Program-made: the position numbers and the translations under genes
Source: Pseudidiomarina donghaiensis
GTDB taxonomy: Bacteria > Pseudomonadota > Gammaproteobacteria > Enterobacterales > Alteromonadaceae
DNA length: 64,000 nt
Reading direction: 5' to 3'
Assembly (NCBI RefSeq): GCF_900116895.1
Contig: NZ_FPCF01000001.1
Span: forward strand, 186,001 to 250,000
Shown: one piece after another, positions 37,364 through 47,621 of the stretch
Position numbering within the stretch: the first letter of the stretch is position 1
Layout: each line of letters starts with the position of its first letter
Notes under the pieces: model-generated
Seen by the model: only the letters and a program-made list of their open reading frames with translations
The model's database searches: none
Told to the model about the DNA's origin: nothing

Positions 37364-38150
37364 ACAACTGTTAACTCAGTTACCCCCTCAGCGGCCACAG
37401 CTGGTTGTGTTGCCCGAAGCCTGTTTATGCTTTGGTGCAGGCGACAAGCGTCAGCGTGAGCTTGCCGAGCCTTTCAAAGCGGGGCCGCTACAACAGCAGC
37501 TAGCAGCCTTAGCCAAACATCACGGTATTTGGCTGGTTGCCGGTACGATGCCGATTATTGATAGCCCCAAAGCAGACAAGTTTACCGCCGCAAGTTTGGT
37601 GTTTAATCCGCAGGGCGACTGTGTTGCGCGCTATAACAAGATACATTTGTTCGACGTTGATGTTGCCGATAACACGCGCAGTTACCGTGAATCGCACTGG
37701 ACTTCTCCAGGCACCGAGGTAGTGACCGTAGACACGGAATTCGGCACCTTAGGCTTGGCGGTATGCTATGATGTGCGCTTTCCCGAGTTATTCCGCGCGC
37801 TGCGCACCAAGGGTGCCGATATTTTAGTATTGCCGTCTGCATTTACTCAGGTTACCGGTCAGGCGCACTGGCATGTACTGACACGTGCTCGGGCCATTGA
37901 GCAGCAATGTTTTATGGTGGCAGCCGCACAAGTTGGTGTGCACGCCAATGGTCGCGAAACTTATGGGCATGCCCTTGTTATTGATGGCTGGGGCCGCATA
38001 TTAGCAGAAGCAACTGAGCCTAAAACTCAACTCGTCAGTGACGTTGCTAATATTCACCAACTCGACAAAATTCGCCGCGATATTCCAGTGGCACAACATA
38101 TTCAAAGTAGTCAAAAGGTTCTTCATGCAAGCACAAAGCGTACAAGATAA
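37260..38150 (+). CDS. Nitrilase-superfamily amidase, Nit1-like (deaminated glutathione amidase)
   Basis: 296 aa carbon-nitrogen hydrolase. The catalytic triad is visible as LVVLPEAC (Glu), [12 protein letters not shown] (Lys) and [15 protein letters not shown] (Cys). The HLFDVDV...[10 protein letters not shown] stretch is characteristic of Nit1, which repairs deaminated glutathione. ATG at 37260 has GGAGG 9 nt upstream and is needed because the first beta strand ([11 protein letters not shown]) lies before the next ATG. This makes a 104-nt overlap with yhdP. The 3' end overlaps tldD by 26 nt. Confidence 0.88.
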   Translation: MSTLTSQTTNNRKVVLTALQMTSSANPQDNLKTIEQLLTQLPPQRPQLVVLPEACLCFGAGDKRQRELAEPFKAGPLQQQLAALAKHHGIWLVAGTMPIIDSPKADKFTAASLVFNPQGDCVARYNKIHLFDVDVADNTRSYRESHWTSPGTEVVTVDTEFGTLGLAVCYDVRFPELFRALRTKGADILVLPSAFTQVTGQAHWHVLTRARAIEQQCFMVAAAQVGVHANGRETYGHALVIDGWGRILAEATEPKTQLVSDVANIHQLDKIRRDIPVAQHIQSSQKVLHASTKRTR

Positions 38151-39570
38151 TCTTCTCACGCAATATCAACTGGATGCTGATGCCCTGCATCGTTCGCTAC
38201 ACCAGTTGTACACCGGCGACATTGATTTCGCTGATATTTATTTACAAAGCAGTATTAACGAGTCTTGGGTGCTTGAAGATGGCATTGTCAAAGAGGGAAG
38301 CTTTCATATTGAAGCTGGCCTTGGTGTTCGTGCCGTGCATGGTGAAAAAACTGGTTTTGCCTACGCCGACGATATTTCGCCGCAAGCATTACAACAAGCC
38401 GCTGCGGCCGCCCGAGGAATTAGCCAAGCTGGCGCCAACAAACAGGTACAAGCATTTAGTGCTGCGCCAAATGTGGTGCGTTACGCGGCGGTAAACCCAT
38501 TAGCAAGTTTAGACGAACAAGCAAAGATTGATTTGCTCCGCGAAATTGACGCCTATGCGCGCAGCCTAGATAGCCGAGTTGTTGAAGTTATTGCAAGCAT
38601 TAGTGGCAGTTACGACGAGGTTTTAATAGCCGCTACTGACGGCACTTTTGCCACCGATATTCGCCCACTAGTGCGTGTAAATTGCACCGTGCTGGTCGAA
38701 CAAAACGGCCGCCGTGAACGCGGTAGTGCCGGTGGTGGCGCGCGCGTCGATTATCTGTATTTCTCGCAAATTATTGGTGAAAAACCCCGTTGGAAAACTT
38801 TTGCTGACGAGGCTGTGCGGCAGGCACTGGTTAATTTAGAGGCGCGGCCGGCACCAGCAGGTACCATGCCGGTGGTTCTCGGTGCAGGGTGGCCAGGCGT
38901 ATTGCTACACGAAGCGGTTGGTCATGGCCTTGAAGGTGACTTTAACCGTAAGGGTGCTTCAGCCTATGCGGGGAAAATAGGCGAAATGGTTGCATCTGAA
39001 CTTTGCACTATTGTTGATGACGGCACCATGAATGACCGCCGTGGCTCATTGACGATTGATGATGAAGGCACACAAGCCGGCTATAACGTGCTGATTGAAA
39101 AAGGCCGTTTGGTTGGTTACATGCAAGACAAGTTGAATGCTCGGCTTATGGGCGTTGACCCAACTGGCAACGGGCGTCGCGAAAGCTATGCGCACTTGCC
39201 CATGCCGCGCATGACCAACACCTACATGTTAGCTGGTGAGCATGACCCAAAAGAAATAATCAAAAGTGTGAAAAAAGGCATTTATGCACCGCATTTTGCC
39301 GGCGGGCAAGTGGATATAACTTCAGGCAAGTTCGTCTTTTCAGCTTCAGAAGCTTATTTAATTGAAGACGGTAAAATTACCGCCCCAGTTAAAGGTGCAA
39401 CATTGATTGGCAATGGCCCTGACGCAATGCGTCAAGTATCCATGGTTGGCCATGATCTAGAACTTGATCAAGGCGTCGGCGTGTGCGGTAAAGACGGGCA
39501 AAGCGTGCCGGTTGGGGTCGGACAGCCAACCCTGAAATTAGATGCCCTAACAGTAGGTGGCACCGATTAA
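38125..39570 (+). CDS. tldD: Metalloprotease TldD
   Basis: 481 aa, identical in length to E. coli TldD. Forms the TldD/TldE zinc protease acting on unfolded peptides and, where present, microcin or RiPP leaders. The zinc motif [11 protein letters not shown] (HExxxH, ~262) is intact, as are [17 protein letters not shown] and the C-terminal [27 protein letters not shown] at 38125 chosen for length and AAAGG site; the frame is open upstream to 38038. Its stop codon overlaps that of convergent darP. Confidence 0.96.
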   Translation: MQAQSVQDNLLTQYQLDADALHRSLHQLYTGDIDFADIYLQSSINESWVLEDGIVKEGSFHIEAGLGVRAVHGEKTGFAYADDISPQALQQAAAAARGISQAGANKQVQAFSAAPNVVRYAAVNPLASLDEQAKIDLLREIDAYARSLDSRVVEVIASISGSYDEVLIAATDGTFATDIRPLVRVNCTVLVEQNGRRERGSAGGGARVDYLYFSQIIGEKPRWKTFADEAVRQALVNLEARPAPAGTMPVVLGAGWPGVLLHEAVGHGLEGDFNRKGASAYAGKIGEMVASELCTIVDDGTMNDRRGSLTIDDEGTQAGYNVLIEKGRLVGYMQDKLNARLMGVDPTGNGRRESYAHLPMPRMTNTYMLAGEHDPKEIIKSVKKGIYAPHFAGGQVDITSGKFVFSASEAYLIEDGKITAPVKGATLIGNGPDAMRQVSMVGHDLELDQGVGVCGKDGQSVPVGVGQPTLKLDALTVGGTD

Positions 39571-40070
39571 ACGGCGGCCACCTCACGTAAATATTTAAAC
39601 AACTCGCGAGCAGCCGTCGGCGGTTTGCCCTGTTGGCTTTGCTTGTTTGCTTGGCGATAGAGCTGGCGTAATTTTTGCCGGTCAGCATGAGGGTAGCTAT
39701 CAATAAACTGCTGAATAGCGTCGTCGCCTTGCGCCAAAATTTGGTCACGATATTTTTCCAATTGGTGGAATACAGCATTTTGCGCATGGTGCGCATTTTC
39801 AAGCTCGCTAAGCGCTTGTTGAATTGGCCCCGTGTCACGGTTGCGCATCATTTTGCCAATCAGTTGTAATTGGCGACGGTAGCCTTCGCGTGTGTTGCGA
39901 ATACGCTGTGCCAGTAAAATAGCATCAAGTAGCTCTTCGTCGAGTGGTATTTTGGCCAGCTTACCTTCGGCAAGGCTTACGAGTTGTTCGCCAAGCTGCT
40001 GTTGCTGCTCGGCGGCACGTTTTAGTTCAGATTTGCTGACGATATCGTCGTCGCGTTCAATTTCGCTCAT
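39567..40070 (-). CDS. darP: Ribosome-associated protein DarP (YjgA)
   Basis: 167 aa UPF0307/DarP family, a late 50S-subunit assembly factor. Highly charged helical protein with [40 protein letters not shown] and [34 protein letters not shown], all family hallmarks. Convergent with tldD: the two stop codons overlap (39567-39570). Neighbouring divergent pmbA matches the E. coli yjgA-pmbA arrangement. Confidence 0.93.
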   Translation of the reverse strand: MSEIERDDDIVSKSELKRAAEQQQQLGEQLVSLAEGKLAKIPLDEELLDAILLAQRIRNTREGYRRQLQLIGKMMRNRDTGPIQQALSELENAHHAQNAVFHQLEKYRDQILAQGDDAIQQFIDSYPHADRQKLRQLYRQANKQSQQGKPPTAARELFKYLREVAAV

Positions 40071-40118
40071 AACAGACCCCTATGGTTTGCGCGAATTGTA
40101 ACTGAAAAAAGAGAAAAG

Positions 40119-40282
40119 CGTTATTCGTTAATCGTTATTCGTTGTTCGTGCGTTCACTACGTTCACTGTTGGTACGTGCTTCGCACTGTTCGAAAATTCT
40201 TTTACGAACAGCGTAGCGGACGAACAGCAAAGCGCACGAATAACGACAAGCGCAGCGATCGAATAACGAATAACGAATAACG
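40119..40282. repeat. Dispersed palindromic intergenic element, copy 3, with 3 x CGAATAA
   Basis: Between divergent darP and pmbA. It begins with CGTTATTCG words and a CGTGCGTTCACTACGTTCAC core. The right side has CGAACAGCGTAGCG-type words and ends in three tandem CGAATAA units (40260-40280). Nearly identical over most of its length to copy 4 at 57113. Confidence 0.8.
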
Positions 40283-40308
40283 CTCTAAAGGTTTTCAAAG
40301 GAGAGGTA

Positions 40309-41655
40309 ATGATTCCAGATATTGATGCACTTAAACACGACCTTCACGACGTGGAACAAGCCGTCGCCGACGCCATTAAATATGCCGAAAAACTCGGTGT
40401 TAGCGCGGCTGAGTGTGCCATGAGCCGCAGCAGCGGCATTAACGTTGGCACTCGGCTTGGTGAAGTTGAAACGGTTGAATTCAACCAAGATGGTGCATTG
40501 GGCATTACGGTGTTTCGCGGTCAGCAAAAAGGCTCCTCGTCGACCACGGACTTGACCGCCAAGGCTATTCGCGCGGCAGTTGAAAAAGCCAATGACATTG
40601 CGCGTTTCACCTCGCCTGATCCCTTTGCTGGGTTGGCGCCGGCCGAGTTAATGGCGACCGATATTCCCGATCTCGATTTGTGTCACCCAGCAGACCAAAG
40701 TGCTGAGTTTGCGCTCGAGCAAGCCTTGGCTTGTGAGCAGCACGCATTGCAGTTAGACCCACGCATTGTGAACTCAGACGGCGCTGGTTACAGTAGCCAT
40801 GTGGGCTATCGTGTTTATGGCAACAGCCATGGTTTTGTGGCTGGCTATTTGCAGTCTCGGCATAGCCTAAGTTGCTCGCTCATTGCCAAAAGCGGCGACG
40901 CCATGCAACGCGACTACAGCTACTCAGTGGCGCGAAACCGTGAAGACCTATGGACACCAGCCCAGGTGGCTGAAGACGCCGTAGAGTCGACTATAGCGCG
41001 TTTAGACGGGCAAAAGATTGCTACCGCGAAAGTTCCAGTTATTTTTCGTGCTGACGTGGCCAATAGCTTGTTTGGGCATTTAGTGGCAGGTATTAGTGGC
41101 GGTAGTTTATATCGTAAATCAAGTTTTTTGGTTGATCATTTAGGTAAACAAGTGCTGCCTGAGTGGCTGACGATTACTGAGCGACCACATTTGCGTGGCG
41201 CCTTGGCGAGCAGTCCGTTTGATCACGAGGGCTTGGCCACGCAGGAGCGCGAGATTATTCGTGATGGCGTTTTACAAACCTATCTACTCACCAGTTACTC
41301 GGCGCGCAAACTCGGCATGAGCCCAACTGGGCATGCCGGTGGTATTCATACCTGGGAAGTCGGTTCGCAAGTACCTGACTTACAAGCGCTGTGCCGCCAA
41401 ATGGGAACTGGGCTATTGGTGACCGAGTTAATGGGCCAAGGGGTGAACATTGTTAATGGTGATTACTCGCGCGGTGCGGCAGGCTTCTGGGTGGAAAATG
41501 GTGAAATTAAATACCCCGTTGAAGAAATCACGATTGCTGGCAACTTGAAGGACATGCTGCGTAACATTGTTGCGATAGCTAGTGATGTTGACCTACGACA
41601 CGGTGTACGCACCGGCTCGGTATTGCTTGAAGAAATGCGCATTGCTGGGGTGTAA
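40309..41655 (+). CDS. pmbA: Metalloprotease subunit PmbA (TldE)
   Basis: 448 aa partner of TldD in the heterodimeric protease; this subunit lacks the HExxxH zinc motif, as expected. Visible family features: SAAECAMSRSSGINVGTRLGEVETVEF, GVLQTYLLTSYSARKLGMSPTGHAGG, and the C-terminal EEITIAGNLKDMLRNIVAI. An AAAGGAGAGG site precedes the ATG, just after the palindromic element. The stop codon lies in a convergent hairpin. Confidence 0.95.
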   Translation: MIPDIDALKHDLHDVEQAVADAIKYAEKLGVSAAECAMSRSSGINVGTRLGEVETVEFNQDGALGITVFRGQQKGSSSTTDLTAKAIRAAVEKANDIARFTSPDPFAGLAPAELMATDIPDLDLCHPADQSAEFALEQALACEQHALQLDPRIVNSDGAGYSSHVGYRVYGNSHGFVAGYLQSRHSLSCSLIAKSGDAMQRDYSYSVARNREDLWTPAQVAEDAVESTIARLDGQKIATAKVPVIFRADVANSLFGHLVAGISGGSLYRKSSFLVDHLGKQVLPEWLTITERPHLRGALASSPFDHEGLATQEREIIRDGVLQTYLLTSYSARKLGMSPTGHAGGIHTWEVGSQVPDLQALCRQMGTGLLVTELMGQGVNIVNGDYSRGAAGFWVENGEIKYPVEEITIAGNLKDMLRNIVAIASDVDLRHGVRTGSVLLEEMRIAGV

Positions 41656-41668
41656 GCTACCCCAGCAA
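41642..41668. terminator. Convergent hairpin between pmbA and mgtE
   Basis: Perfect 10-bp arms TTGCTGGGGT (41642-41651) and ACCCCAGCAA (41659-41668), 7-nt loop containing the pmbA TAA. No strong T run on either side; likely a bidirectional terminator by position. Confidence 0.6.
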
Positions 41669-41686
41669 GAATTATTCAAGCAAGTA

Positions 41687-43048
41687 TTACCCTAGCATTA
41701 GTGTTGCGGTACCAAGAAATGCGAAAATACCAACCACATCGGTGACTGTGGTGAGAATAACCCCGCCGGCTAGCGCGGGGTCGATATTAAAGCGTTTTAG
41801 AATAAGTGGCACGGTCACACCGGCCAAGCCTGCTGCCAGCAGGTTCGCCATCATGGCGAAGGCAATAATTCCGCCAATAACAAAGTCTTGTTTCCATAAG
41901 GCCACCACGCCGGCAATAAGAATCGCCCAAATTACACCGTTTAGCGCGCCAATGGCTAATTCTTTGCCAATTAACCAGCGTTGGTTACTGGCACCAATGT
42001 GGCCTAGTGCCATGCCTCGAATAACCAGTGTGAGCGTTTGTGAACCGGCAATACCACCCATGCTGGGGACTATGGTATTCAAAATCGCCAATATGGCCAT
42101 TTGCGCCAAAATATCTTCAAACATGGAGCTAACCGCAGCAGCTAAAAGCGCGGTGATTAAGTTCACCCCGAGCCAAACGCTGCGGCGACGGGTACTTTTT
42201 AAAACCGGAGCGAAGGTATCTTCGTCATCATCTAAACCGGCCATGCTCAACATGGAGTGCTGCGCGTCTTCGCGAATAATATCAACCACGTCATCAATGG
42301 TTATACGACCAAGTAGACGGTTCTCGTCATCGATAACCGGTGCTGAAATCCAGTCTTGGCGTTCAAACAGTTTGGCAACTTCCACTTCGTCCATGTCCAC
42401 GTTAATGCCCTGAATGTCAGGGTCCATCACGTCTTGCACCAGCTTGCTGGGGTCAACAGTGAGCAAGCGGCTAATGCCAATTTCACCAATGAATTTGTCG
42501 TCGCGGTCAACCACGTATAATTTGTCGGTTGCTTCGGGCAGCTCACCTTTTAAACGCAGATAACGTAAAACCACGTCAATGGTAACGTCTGGACGTAAGG
42601 TAATGGTGTCGGTGTTCATCATGCCGCCGGCGGTTTCCTCGGCGTATGACAAGGCTTGCTCGGCCCGCTGACGATCTTGCTCGTCCATCGACTTCAGTAC
42701 TTCTTGGTAAACTTGCTCTGGCAAGCCACGTAGAACGTACGCTAAGTCATCGGTGTCCATGCCTTCGGTAGCGGCCGCAAGTTTTTCCGGCGCCATTTGG
42801 CGAATGACCGATTTTTGAACTTCTTCAGAGAGTTCTTCAAGAATATCGCCGTGTTCATCGGCATCAACCAACTGCCAAATAATGGCACGCGCTTTGGGCG
42901 GTGATGATTCTAACAGGAGGGCGACATCCCAGGCGGGCAGGTTGTGCAGCTGGCGACGCGCCTGCACGAACATGCCACGGGCTAACGATTCAGAAACTTC
43001 CTGAATACGTTGTTCGGCAAATTCTTTGTCGGCAACTTCAGCTAGCAT
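41687..43048 (-). CDS. mgtE: Magnesium transporter MgtE
   Basis: 453 aa Mg2+ channel. N-terminal helical domain (~1-130), a CBS pair (~135-255, with MNTDTITLRPDVTIDVVLRYLR and GRITIDDVVDIIRED), a plug helix and five TM segments (~285-453). The pore region includes PSMGGIAGSQTLTLVIRGMALG. ATG at 43048 has an AGGGG site; the frame runs open to 43063. It follows npr on the same strand by 36 nt, so it may be read from the rpoN cluster. Confidence 0.95.
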   Translation of the reverse strand: MLAEVADKEFAEQRIQEVSESLARGMFVQARRQLHNLPAWDVALLLESSPPKARAIIWQLVDADEHGDILEELSEEVQKSVIRQMAPEKLAAATEGMDTDDLAYVLRGLPEQVYQEVLKSMDEQDRQRAEQALSYAEETAGGMMNTDTITLRPDVTIDVVLRYLRLKGELPEATDKLYVVDRDDKFIGEIGISRLLTVDPSKLVQDVMDPDIQGINVDMDEVEVAKLFERQDWISAPVIDDENRLLGRITIDDVVDIIREDAQHSMLSMAGLDDDEDTFAPVLKSTRRRSVWLGVNLITALLAAAVSSMFEDILAQMAILAILNTIVPSMGGIAGSQTLTLVIRGMALGHIGASNQRWLIGKELAIGALNGVIWAILIAGVVALWKQDFVIGGIIAFAMMANLLAAGLAGVTVPLILKRFNIDPALAGGVILTTVTDVVGIFAFLGTATLMLG

Positions 43049-43084
43049 ACATAAACCCCTCATTAATTTGAGAAGTTTACCGCA

Positions 43085-43375
43085 TCATTGCTCTTCGTCA
43101 AAGCGAGATTCAATTAAGTTGGCAATTGCGTCCACGGCTTCAACGGCATCTTCACCTTGTGCAATAACGTCAATTTCGCGTCCTTGGCCGCTTGCCAGCA
43201 GTAATAAACACATCACGCTTGACGCATCCACTTGTTGCTCACCCTGCACAATATGAACTTTCGCTTGAAACTGGTGGCTTAGCTTGGCGAGTTTTGTTGC
43301 GGCGCGCGCGTGCAAACCAAGTTTGTTACGAATAGTGACGGTACGGCGAACAACATCAGACACGGTCAATCTCAC
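43085..43375 (-). CDS. npr: Phosphocarrier NPr (nitrogen PTS)
   Basis: 96 aa HPr-like protein passing phosphate from PtsP (EI-Ntr) to PtsN. The phosphorylated histidine is His22 in LGLHARAATK, and VDASSVMCLLLLASGQG corresponds to the second HPr signature. GTG start overlaps the rapZ stop (GTGA). Last member of the rpoN-hpf-ptsN-rapZ-npr cluster. Confidence 0.93.
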   Translation of the reverse strand: MRLTVSDVVRRTVTIRNKLGLHARAATKLAKLSHQFQAKVHIVQGEQQVDASSVMCLLLLASGQGREIDVIAQGEDAVEAVDAIANLIESRFDEEQ

Positions 43376-44226
43376 TTCTTGTGGCGGCTAGCTTCGCGGT
43401 GGCGAACTTGTACTTTAAAGGGTTGCTCAGCAAAGCGTTGGGCTAACTGTTCAGCAATGTACACCGAGCGGTGTTGACCACCGGTGCAACCAATGCCAAT
43501 GGTTAAATAGCTACGATTGCTGCGCTGAAAGTAGGGTAGCCAGGTGTCTAAAAACACCTCGAGTTGGTGAATAAACTTCGTCACCAGTGGCTGCTGCGCA
43601 AAGAAATGCTGCACAGCGGGATCTTGGCCCGTTAGTGGCTTTAACTCAGGTTCCCAATGTGGGTTGGGTAGAATTCGCGCATCAAAGGCGTAGTCTAGGT
43701 CAGGTGGTAAGCCATATTTGTAACCAAACGACTGAAATACCACAATTAAGCGCGAAGCGGCTTTACCTAAGACGCGCTCGGAAACTTGCTCGCTAAGTTG
43801 GTGCACACTCAAGTCACTGCTATCAATGCGCCACGTTGCGCGCTCAGCCAGCGGCTCAAGCATGGCGGCTTCGGTTGCCAATGCATCACCCAGTGGCAGC
43901 TCATTTAATGATAACGGGTGCAAGCGACGGGTTTCACCGAAGCGACGCAGTAACACGCTATCCGATGAGTCGATGTAGAGAATTTCGGGTTTGATTTTAC
44001 TCGGTAAGAAATCAAGCGCTTCAGTTAATTCATTTGGGTCAGCGGGTAGATTGCGAACGTCGACACTGACGGCAACTTTGTCATATTGCTCAATAACCGC
44101 GTGAACAAGGGTCGGCAACAAGGTAATCGGAATATTATCGACACAGTAGTAACCTAAGTCTTCAAGGACTCTCAGTGCAATCGTTTTACCTGAGCCAGAA
44201 CGGCCTGTGACGATAATCAACTGCAT
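43372..44226 (-). CDS. rapZ: RNase adapter protein RapZ
   Basis: 284 aa. In E. coli RapZ guides RNase E to the sRNA GlmZ to control glucosamine-6-P synthesis. Walker A GRSGSGKT (8-15), VDVRNLPADPNELTEALDFL, and the C-terminal GIGCTGGQHRSVYIAEQLAQRF are visible. Separated from ptsN by 9 nt and coupled to npr by a 4-nt overlap. Confidence 0.96.
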   Translation of the reverse strand: MQLIIVTGRSGSGKTIALRVLEDLGYYCVDNIPITLLPTLVHAVIEQYDKVAVSVDVRNLPADPNELTEALDFLPSKIKPEILYIDSSDSVLLRRFGETRRLHPLSLNELPLGDALATEAAMLEPLAERATWRIDSSDLSVHQLSEQVSERVLGKAASRLIVVFQSFGYKYGLPPDLDYAFDARILPNPHWEPELKPLTGQDPAVQHFFAQQPLVTKFIHQLEVFLDTWLPYFQRSNRSYLTIGIGCTGGQHRSVYIAEQLAQRFAEQPFKVQVRHREASRHKK

Positions 44227-44235
44227 TGTTGGTGG

Positions 44236-44682
44236 CTACCCCGTAAAGATGTTGTAGAGTTCCTGATCGCTGTCCGCGTCTCGTAACGCGCGCGTACAGT
44301 TCTTATCATTTAAACGTTGAGCAACGGCCGCTAGGGTTTGTAAATGCTGCTCGTGCTGATCTTCTGGCACTAATAACGCAAAAATTATATCCACCGGTTG
44401 ATTGTCTATCGCATCAAAGTCAATAGGCTCTTGTAGCGTCATGAGAATAGCAACGGGCTTATTGGCTGAACTTAAGCGGCCATGCGGAATCGCAACGCCC
44501 AAGCCGATACCGGTACTACCAAGACGTTCCCGGTTCAACAGACTCTCAAAAACGTCAAAGCTAGTCGTGCCTGACAAACGAGTGGCGGCCATTTGGCCAA
44601 TGAGCTCAAGTACTTTCTTTTTACTTGAGCCGTCGACTGCACGACGCGTGCAGTCGGGGCTTAACAAGGTGGATAAATCCAT
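44236..44682 (-). CDS. ptsN: PTS EIIA-Ntr protein PtsN
   Basis: 148 aa regulatory EIIA of the nitrogen PTS, linking PEP/nitrogen status to K+ transport and other targets. Phosphorylation site His67 in GLGVAIPHGR; the domain reads KKKVLELIGQMAATRL...FESLLNRERLGSTGIG. Position between hpf (3 nt) and rapZ is conserved. Confidence 0.95.
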   Translation of the reverse strand: MDLSTLLSPDCTRRAVDGSSKKKVLELIGQMAATRLSGTTSFDVFESLLNRERLGSTGIGLGVAIPHGRLSSANKPVAILMTLQEPIDFDAIDNQPVDIIFALLVPEDQHEQHLQTLAAVAQRLNDKNCTRALRDADSDQELYNIFTG

Positions 44683-44685
44683 GAT

Positions 44686-44973
44686 TTAGTGGCGTTTCAT
44701 CTTTTCTTTATGCTTAATAACCTGCCGATCAAGTTTGTCGATCAGCCCGTCGATGGCGGCATACATGTCTTGGTGCTCTGAATCAGCGAAAACCTCGCCG
44801 CCATTCAAATGCAGCGTAGCTTCCGCTTTTTGCGTTAACTTTTCAACATTTAAAATGACATGGACGTTATTTATGTGGTCGAAGTGGCGTTCTAGCTTAC
44901 TAAATTTCGTATCAACGTACTCGCGTAACGCGTCAGTGATTTCTACATGATGACCAGTCAGATTAATTTGCAT
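44686..44973 (-). CDS. hpf: Ribosome hibernation promoting factor (short HPF)
   Basis: 95 aa short-form HPF that helps convert 70S ribosomes to inactive 100S dimers in stationary phase. Begins MQINLTGHHVEITDALREYV and contains KAEATLHLNGGEVFADSEHQDMYAAIDGLIDKLDRQVIKHKEK. An AAGGAAGA site lies upstream. It follows rpoN by 26 nt. Confidence 0.95.
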   Translation of the reverse strand: MQINLTGHHVEITDALREYVDTKFSKLERHFDHINNVHVILNVEKLTQKAEATLHLNGGEVFADSEHQDMYAAIDGLIDKLDRQVIKHKEKMKRH

Positions 44974-44999
44974 AACATCTTCCTTCTTTTGTCCAAGAT

Positions 45000-46373
45000 T
45001 CAGATAAGACGTTTGCGTTGACTCGAGGGCGGAATATTGAGCGCCTCACGATACTTCGCAATGGTCCGTCTAGCTACTTGGATACCCTGTTCCGCGAGGA
45101 GTTCAGTCAATTTGCTGTCACTCAACGGCTTTTTTGGGTTTTCCGCAGCAACTAGTTTTTTCAGCAACGCACGTATGGCAGTTGATGAAGCTTCTCCGCC
45201 GTTGTCAGTGTTCAACTGACTTGAGAAGAAGTACTTCAATTCAAACACACCGCGCGGTGAATGCATATACTTTTGCGTGGTTACTCGCGAAATAGTTGAT
45301 TCATGCATGTCTACCGCCGCAGCAATGTCTGCTAACACCATTGGTTTCATGGCTTCTTCGCCATACTCAAAGAACCCCTGTTGACGCAGCACTATAGCGC
45401 TCGCCACTTTAAGTAGCGTTTCGTTGCGGCTTTCTAGGCTTTTAATAAACCATTTGGCGTCTTGGGTTTGCTGGCGAATATAGTGCATGTCGTCGGTCTG
45501 TCGCGTTCCTTGGCAAAGTTGCAGGTAGCTTTCATTTACCTTTAGTTTAGGCACACTTTGCGGATTTAGCTCAACGGTCCAGCGATTATTTTTTTTACGT
45601 ACCAACACGTCAGGAATCACATAGTCATCGTCGGCAGTGCTAAAGCCTTCGCCAGGACGGGGCTGCAGCGTTTGTATTAACGCAAGAATCGCACTTAGCT
45701 CGGTTTCGGATATCCGTAGCTTACGTGCCAAAGTACGATAATCGCGCGTACCTAATAACGCTAAATGCTCACGTACGGTCATCACTGCGTGCTCTCGCCA
45801 CGGCGTATCAGGAGCTAATTGCTGTAGCTGAAGTAGTAAGCACTCACCTACGTCGCGCGCACCGACACCGATTGGGTCAAAGTGTTGAATGCGTTTGAGC
45901 ACCACAGCAACTTCATCGGCTTCAATGGTTTCATCCGTTTGCTGATTTACCGCGCTTAGAATATCGTCAAGGCTAACGGTTAAATAACCACTGTCGTCAA
46001 TGGCATCGATAATTGATAACGCAATTAATTCATCGGTTGAAGTAAAGTGAGACAGCTGCATTTGCCAAATTAAATGGTCCTGCAGGGTTTGTTGAGTCTG
46101 GCCTTGATACACAGCATCTTCGCCGTCGTAAACAGCCGTTGATTGACCAAGTGCCGCCGAACAGGACTGCTCCCACGGGTCATCGTCTTCAGTGACTGAA
46201 GTTTCGCCCTCGGCGTCGTTTTGCTCAAGTTCGAGCAGTGGGTTTTCATCTAAGGTTTGCTGAATTTCTTGCTGTAACTCGAGCGTGGATAATTGCAGCA
46301 GTTTAATGGCTTGTTGCAGCTGCGGTGTCATCGACAGCTGTTGTGAAAATTTAAACTGCAGGCTTTGTTTCAT
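45000..46373 (-). CDS. rpoN: RNA polymerase sigma-54 factor
   Basis: 457 aa sigma-N. The Gln/Leu-rich activator-interacting region I is at residues 5-50 ([22 protein letters not shown]). It is followed by an acidic region II (~50-90), the core-binding domain, the HTH ([27 protein letters not shown]) and the RpoN box [10 protein letters not shown] near the C-terminus. Eight nt downstream of lptB. No sigma-54 promoter (GGCAC-N5-TTGC) was spotted in the window. Confidence 0.97.
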   Translation of the reverse strand: MKQSLQFKFSQQLSMTPQLQQAIKLLQLSTLELQQEIQQTLDENPLLELEQNDAEGETSVTEDDDPWEQSCSAALGQSTAVYDGEDAVYQGQTQQTLQDHLIWQMQLSHFTSTDELIALSIIDAIDDSGYLTVSLDDILSAVNQQTDETIEADEVAVVLKRIQHFDPIGVGARDVGECLLLQLQQLAPDTPWREHAVMTVREHLALLGTRDYRTLARKLRISETELSAILALIQTLQPRPGEGFSTADDDYVIPDVLVRKKNNRWTVELNPQSVPKLKVNESYLQLCQGTRQTDDMHYIRQQTQDAKWFIKSLESRNETLLKVASAIVLRQQGFFEYGEEAMKPMVLADIAAAVDMHESTISRVTTQKYMHSPRGVFELKYFFSSQLNTDNGGEASSTAIRALLKKLVAAENPKKPLSDSKLTELLAEQGIQVARRTIAKYREALNIPPSSQRKRLI

Positions 46374-46381
46374 ACCACCAC

Positions 46382-47107
46382 CTACAAGGTGAACTGCTCA
46401 CCTAAATAAACATCTTTAACGTGTTGATTATTTAAGATGGTATGGGCGTCTCCGCTGGCAATCAACTCCCCGTGGCTAACTATATAGGCATGTTCGCACA
46501 CAGATAGAGTTTCCCGAACGTTGTGATCGGTAATTAAAACACCAATGCCGCGGTTGCGCAGATGTTCGATGATTTTCTTAATATCTAAAACCGAAATAGG
46601 GTCGACCCCTGCAAAGGGTTCGTCTAACAGAATAAATGCTGGGTCAGCAGCAAGGGCGCGTGCAATTTCAACCCGGCGTCGCTCGCCGCCAGACAAGCTC
46701 ATACCTAGGCTATTGGCAATATGACCAATATGAAACTCTTCGAGCAGCCCATCAAGACGCTCTTCTCGTCCGTTCGCATCGAGGTCTTTGCGAGTTTCAA
46801 GAATGGCCATAATATTGTCACGCACGCTGAGCTTGCGGAAAATTGATGACTCTTGCGGTAAATAGCCAATGCCGCGACGCGCACGCTCGTGCATCGGCAG
46901 TAATGAGATGTCTTGTTCATCAATCATGATGCGGCCTTTGTCATTATTGACCAAACCCACAATCATGTAGAACGTGGTGGTTTTGCCAGCACCGTTTGGG
47001 CCAAGCAACCCAATAATTTGCCCCGACTCAACGGTTAAGCTGACGTCTTTGACCACCTGGCGGCTTTTGTAAGACTTAGCTAAATGCTCAGCGATTAGTC
47101 GGCTCAT
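46382..47107 (-). CDS. lptB: LPS export ABC ATPase LptB
   Basis: 241 aa cytoplasmic ATPase of the LptB2FGC extractor. Walker [10 protein letters not shown] (36-44), signature [16 protein letters not shown], Walker [14 protein letters not shown], then the switch His in [13 protein letters not shown] at 47107 overlaps lptA by 20 nt; the open frame extends to 47173 but the family start is at 47107. lptF and lptG are not in this window. Confidence 0.97.
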   Translation of the reverse strand: MSRLIAEHLAKSYKSRQVVKDVSLTVESGQIIGLLGPNGAGKTTTFYMIVGLVNNDKGRIMIDEQDISLLPMHERARRGIGYLPQESSIFRKLSVRDNIMAILETRKDLDANGREERLDGLLEEFHIGHIANSLGMSLSGGERRRVEIARALAADPAFILLDEPFAGVDPISVLDIKKIIEHLRNRGIGVLITDHNVRETLSVCEHAYIVSHGELIASGDAHTILNNQHVKDVYLGEQFTL

Positions 47108-47621
47108 TATTATTGTCGCTCTTTTTCTTGGGCATGAAAATTGTGGTAACACGGTCGCTGTCAGACTCACCACGATTTGCTGTCATCTGTTGGGTGGCAA
47201 AATTATAGATAATCTCGCTGCCTTGCACGACACTGTTATTTTGTGAAACTTTGACGTTGCCAGATAAAGTTAAAATTTGCTTTGCTTGGTCATAACTAAT
47301 GCTATTGGCTTCGGCTGAAATTGGCGAGCCATCATCTAATTGCTGTTGGTAAACAGCTGGGGTGCCAGTTGCGGTAAATACATCAGACTGGTCGTCCCTG
47401 CGTTTGACTTCTAAGTGGTCGGCACGAATTTGTAATGTACCTTGCTGAATGACGACGTTGTTTTCAAACACTGCAATTTTATTTGCTACGTCAAACCAAT
47501 CGCTCTCGGCATTAATTTGAATAGGTTTGTTAAAGTCGTCACGACCTTTTGCTTGCACCGCGCTAGCGGTAACAGCACTAAGGGCGAGCAGGGCTACGAC
47601 CGGTATAAATTGTTTCAACAT
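47088..47621 (-). CDS. lptA: LPS transport periplasmic bridge protein LptA
   Basis: 177 aa. Signal peptide cut after VQA (residue 24). The mature OstA-fold domain reads [41 protein letters not shown], typical of LptA, which oligomerises into the periplasmic LPS bridge. The C-terminus is basic/Asn-rich. It overlaps lptC by 44 nt and lptB by 20 nt. Confidence 0.95.
   Translation of the reverse strand: MLKQFIPVVALLALSAVTASAVQAKGRDDFNKPIQINAESDWFDVANKIAVFENNVVIQQGTLQIRADHLEVKRRDDQSDVFTATGTPAVYQQQLDDGSPISAEANSISYDQAKQILTLSGNVKVSQNNSVVQGSEIIYNFATQQMTANRGESDSDRVTTIFMPKKKSDNNNEPTNR

Noticed and set aside
41742-42413. Open frame of 223 codons on the plus strand
   Set aside because: Antisense to mgtE; the reading mirrors mgtE codon periodicity and has no recognisable motif or ribosome-binding site.
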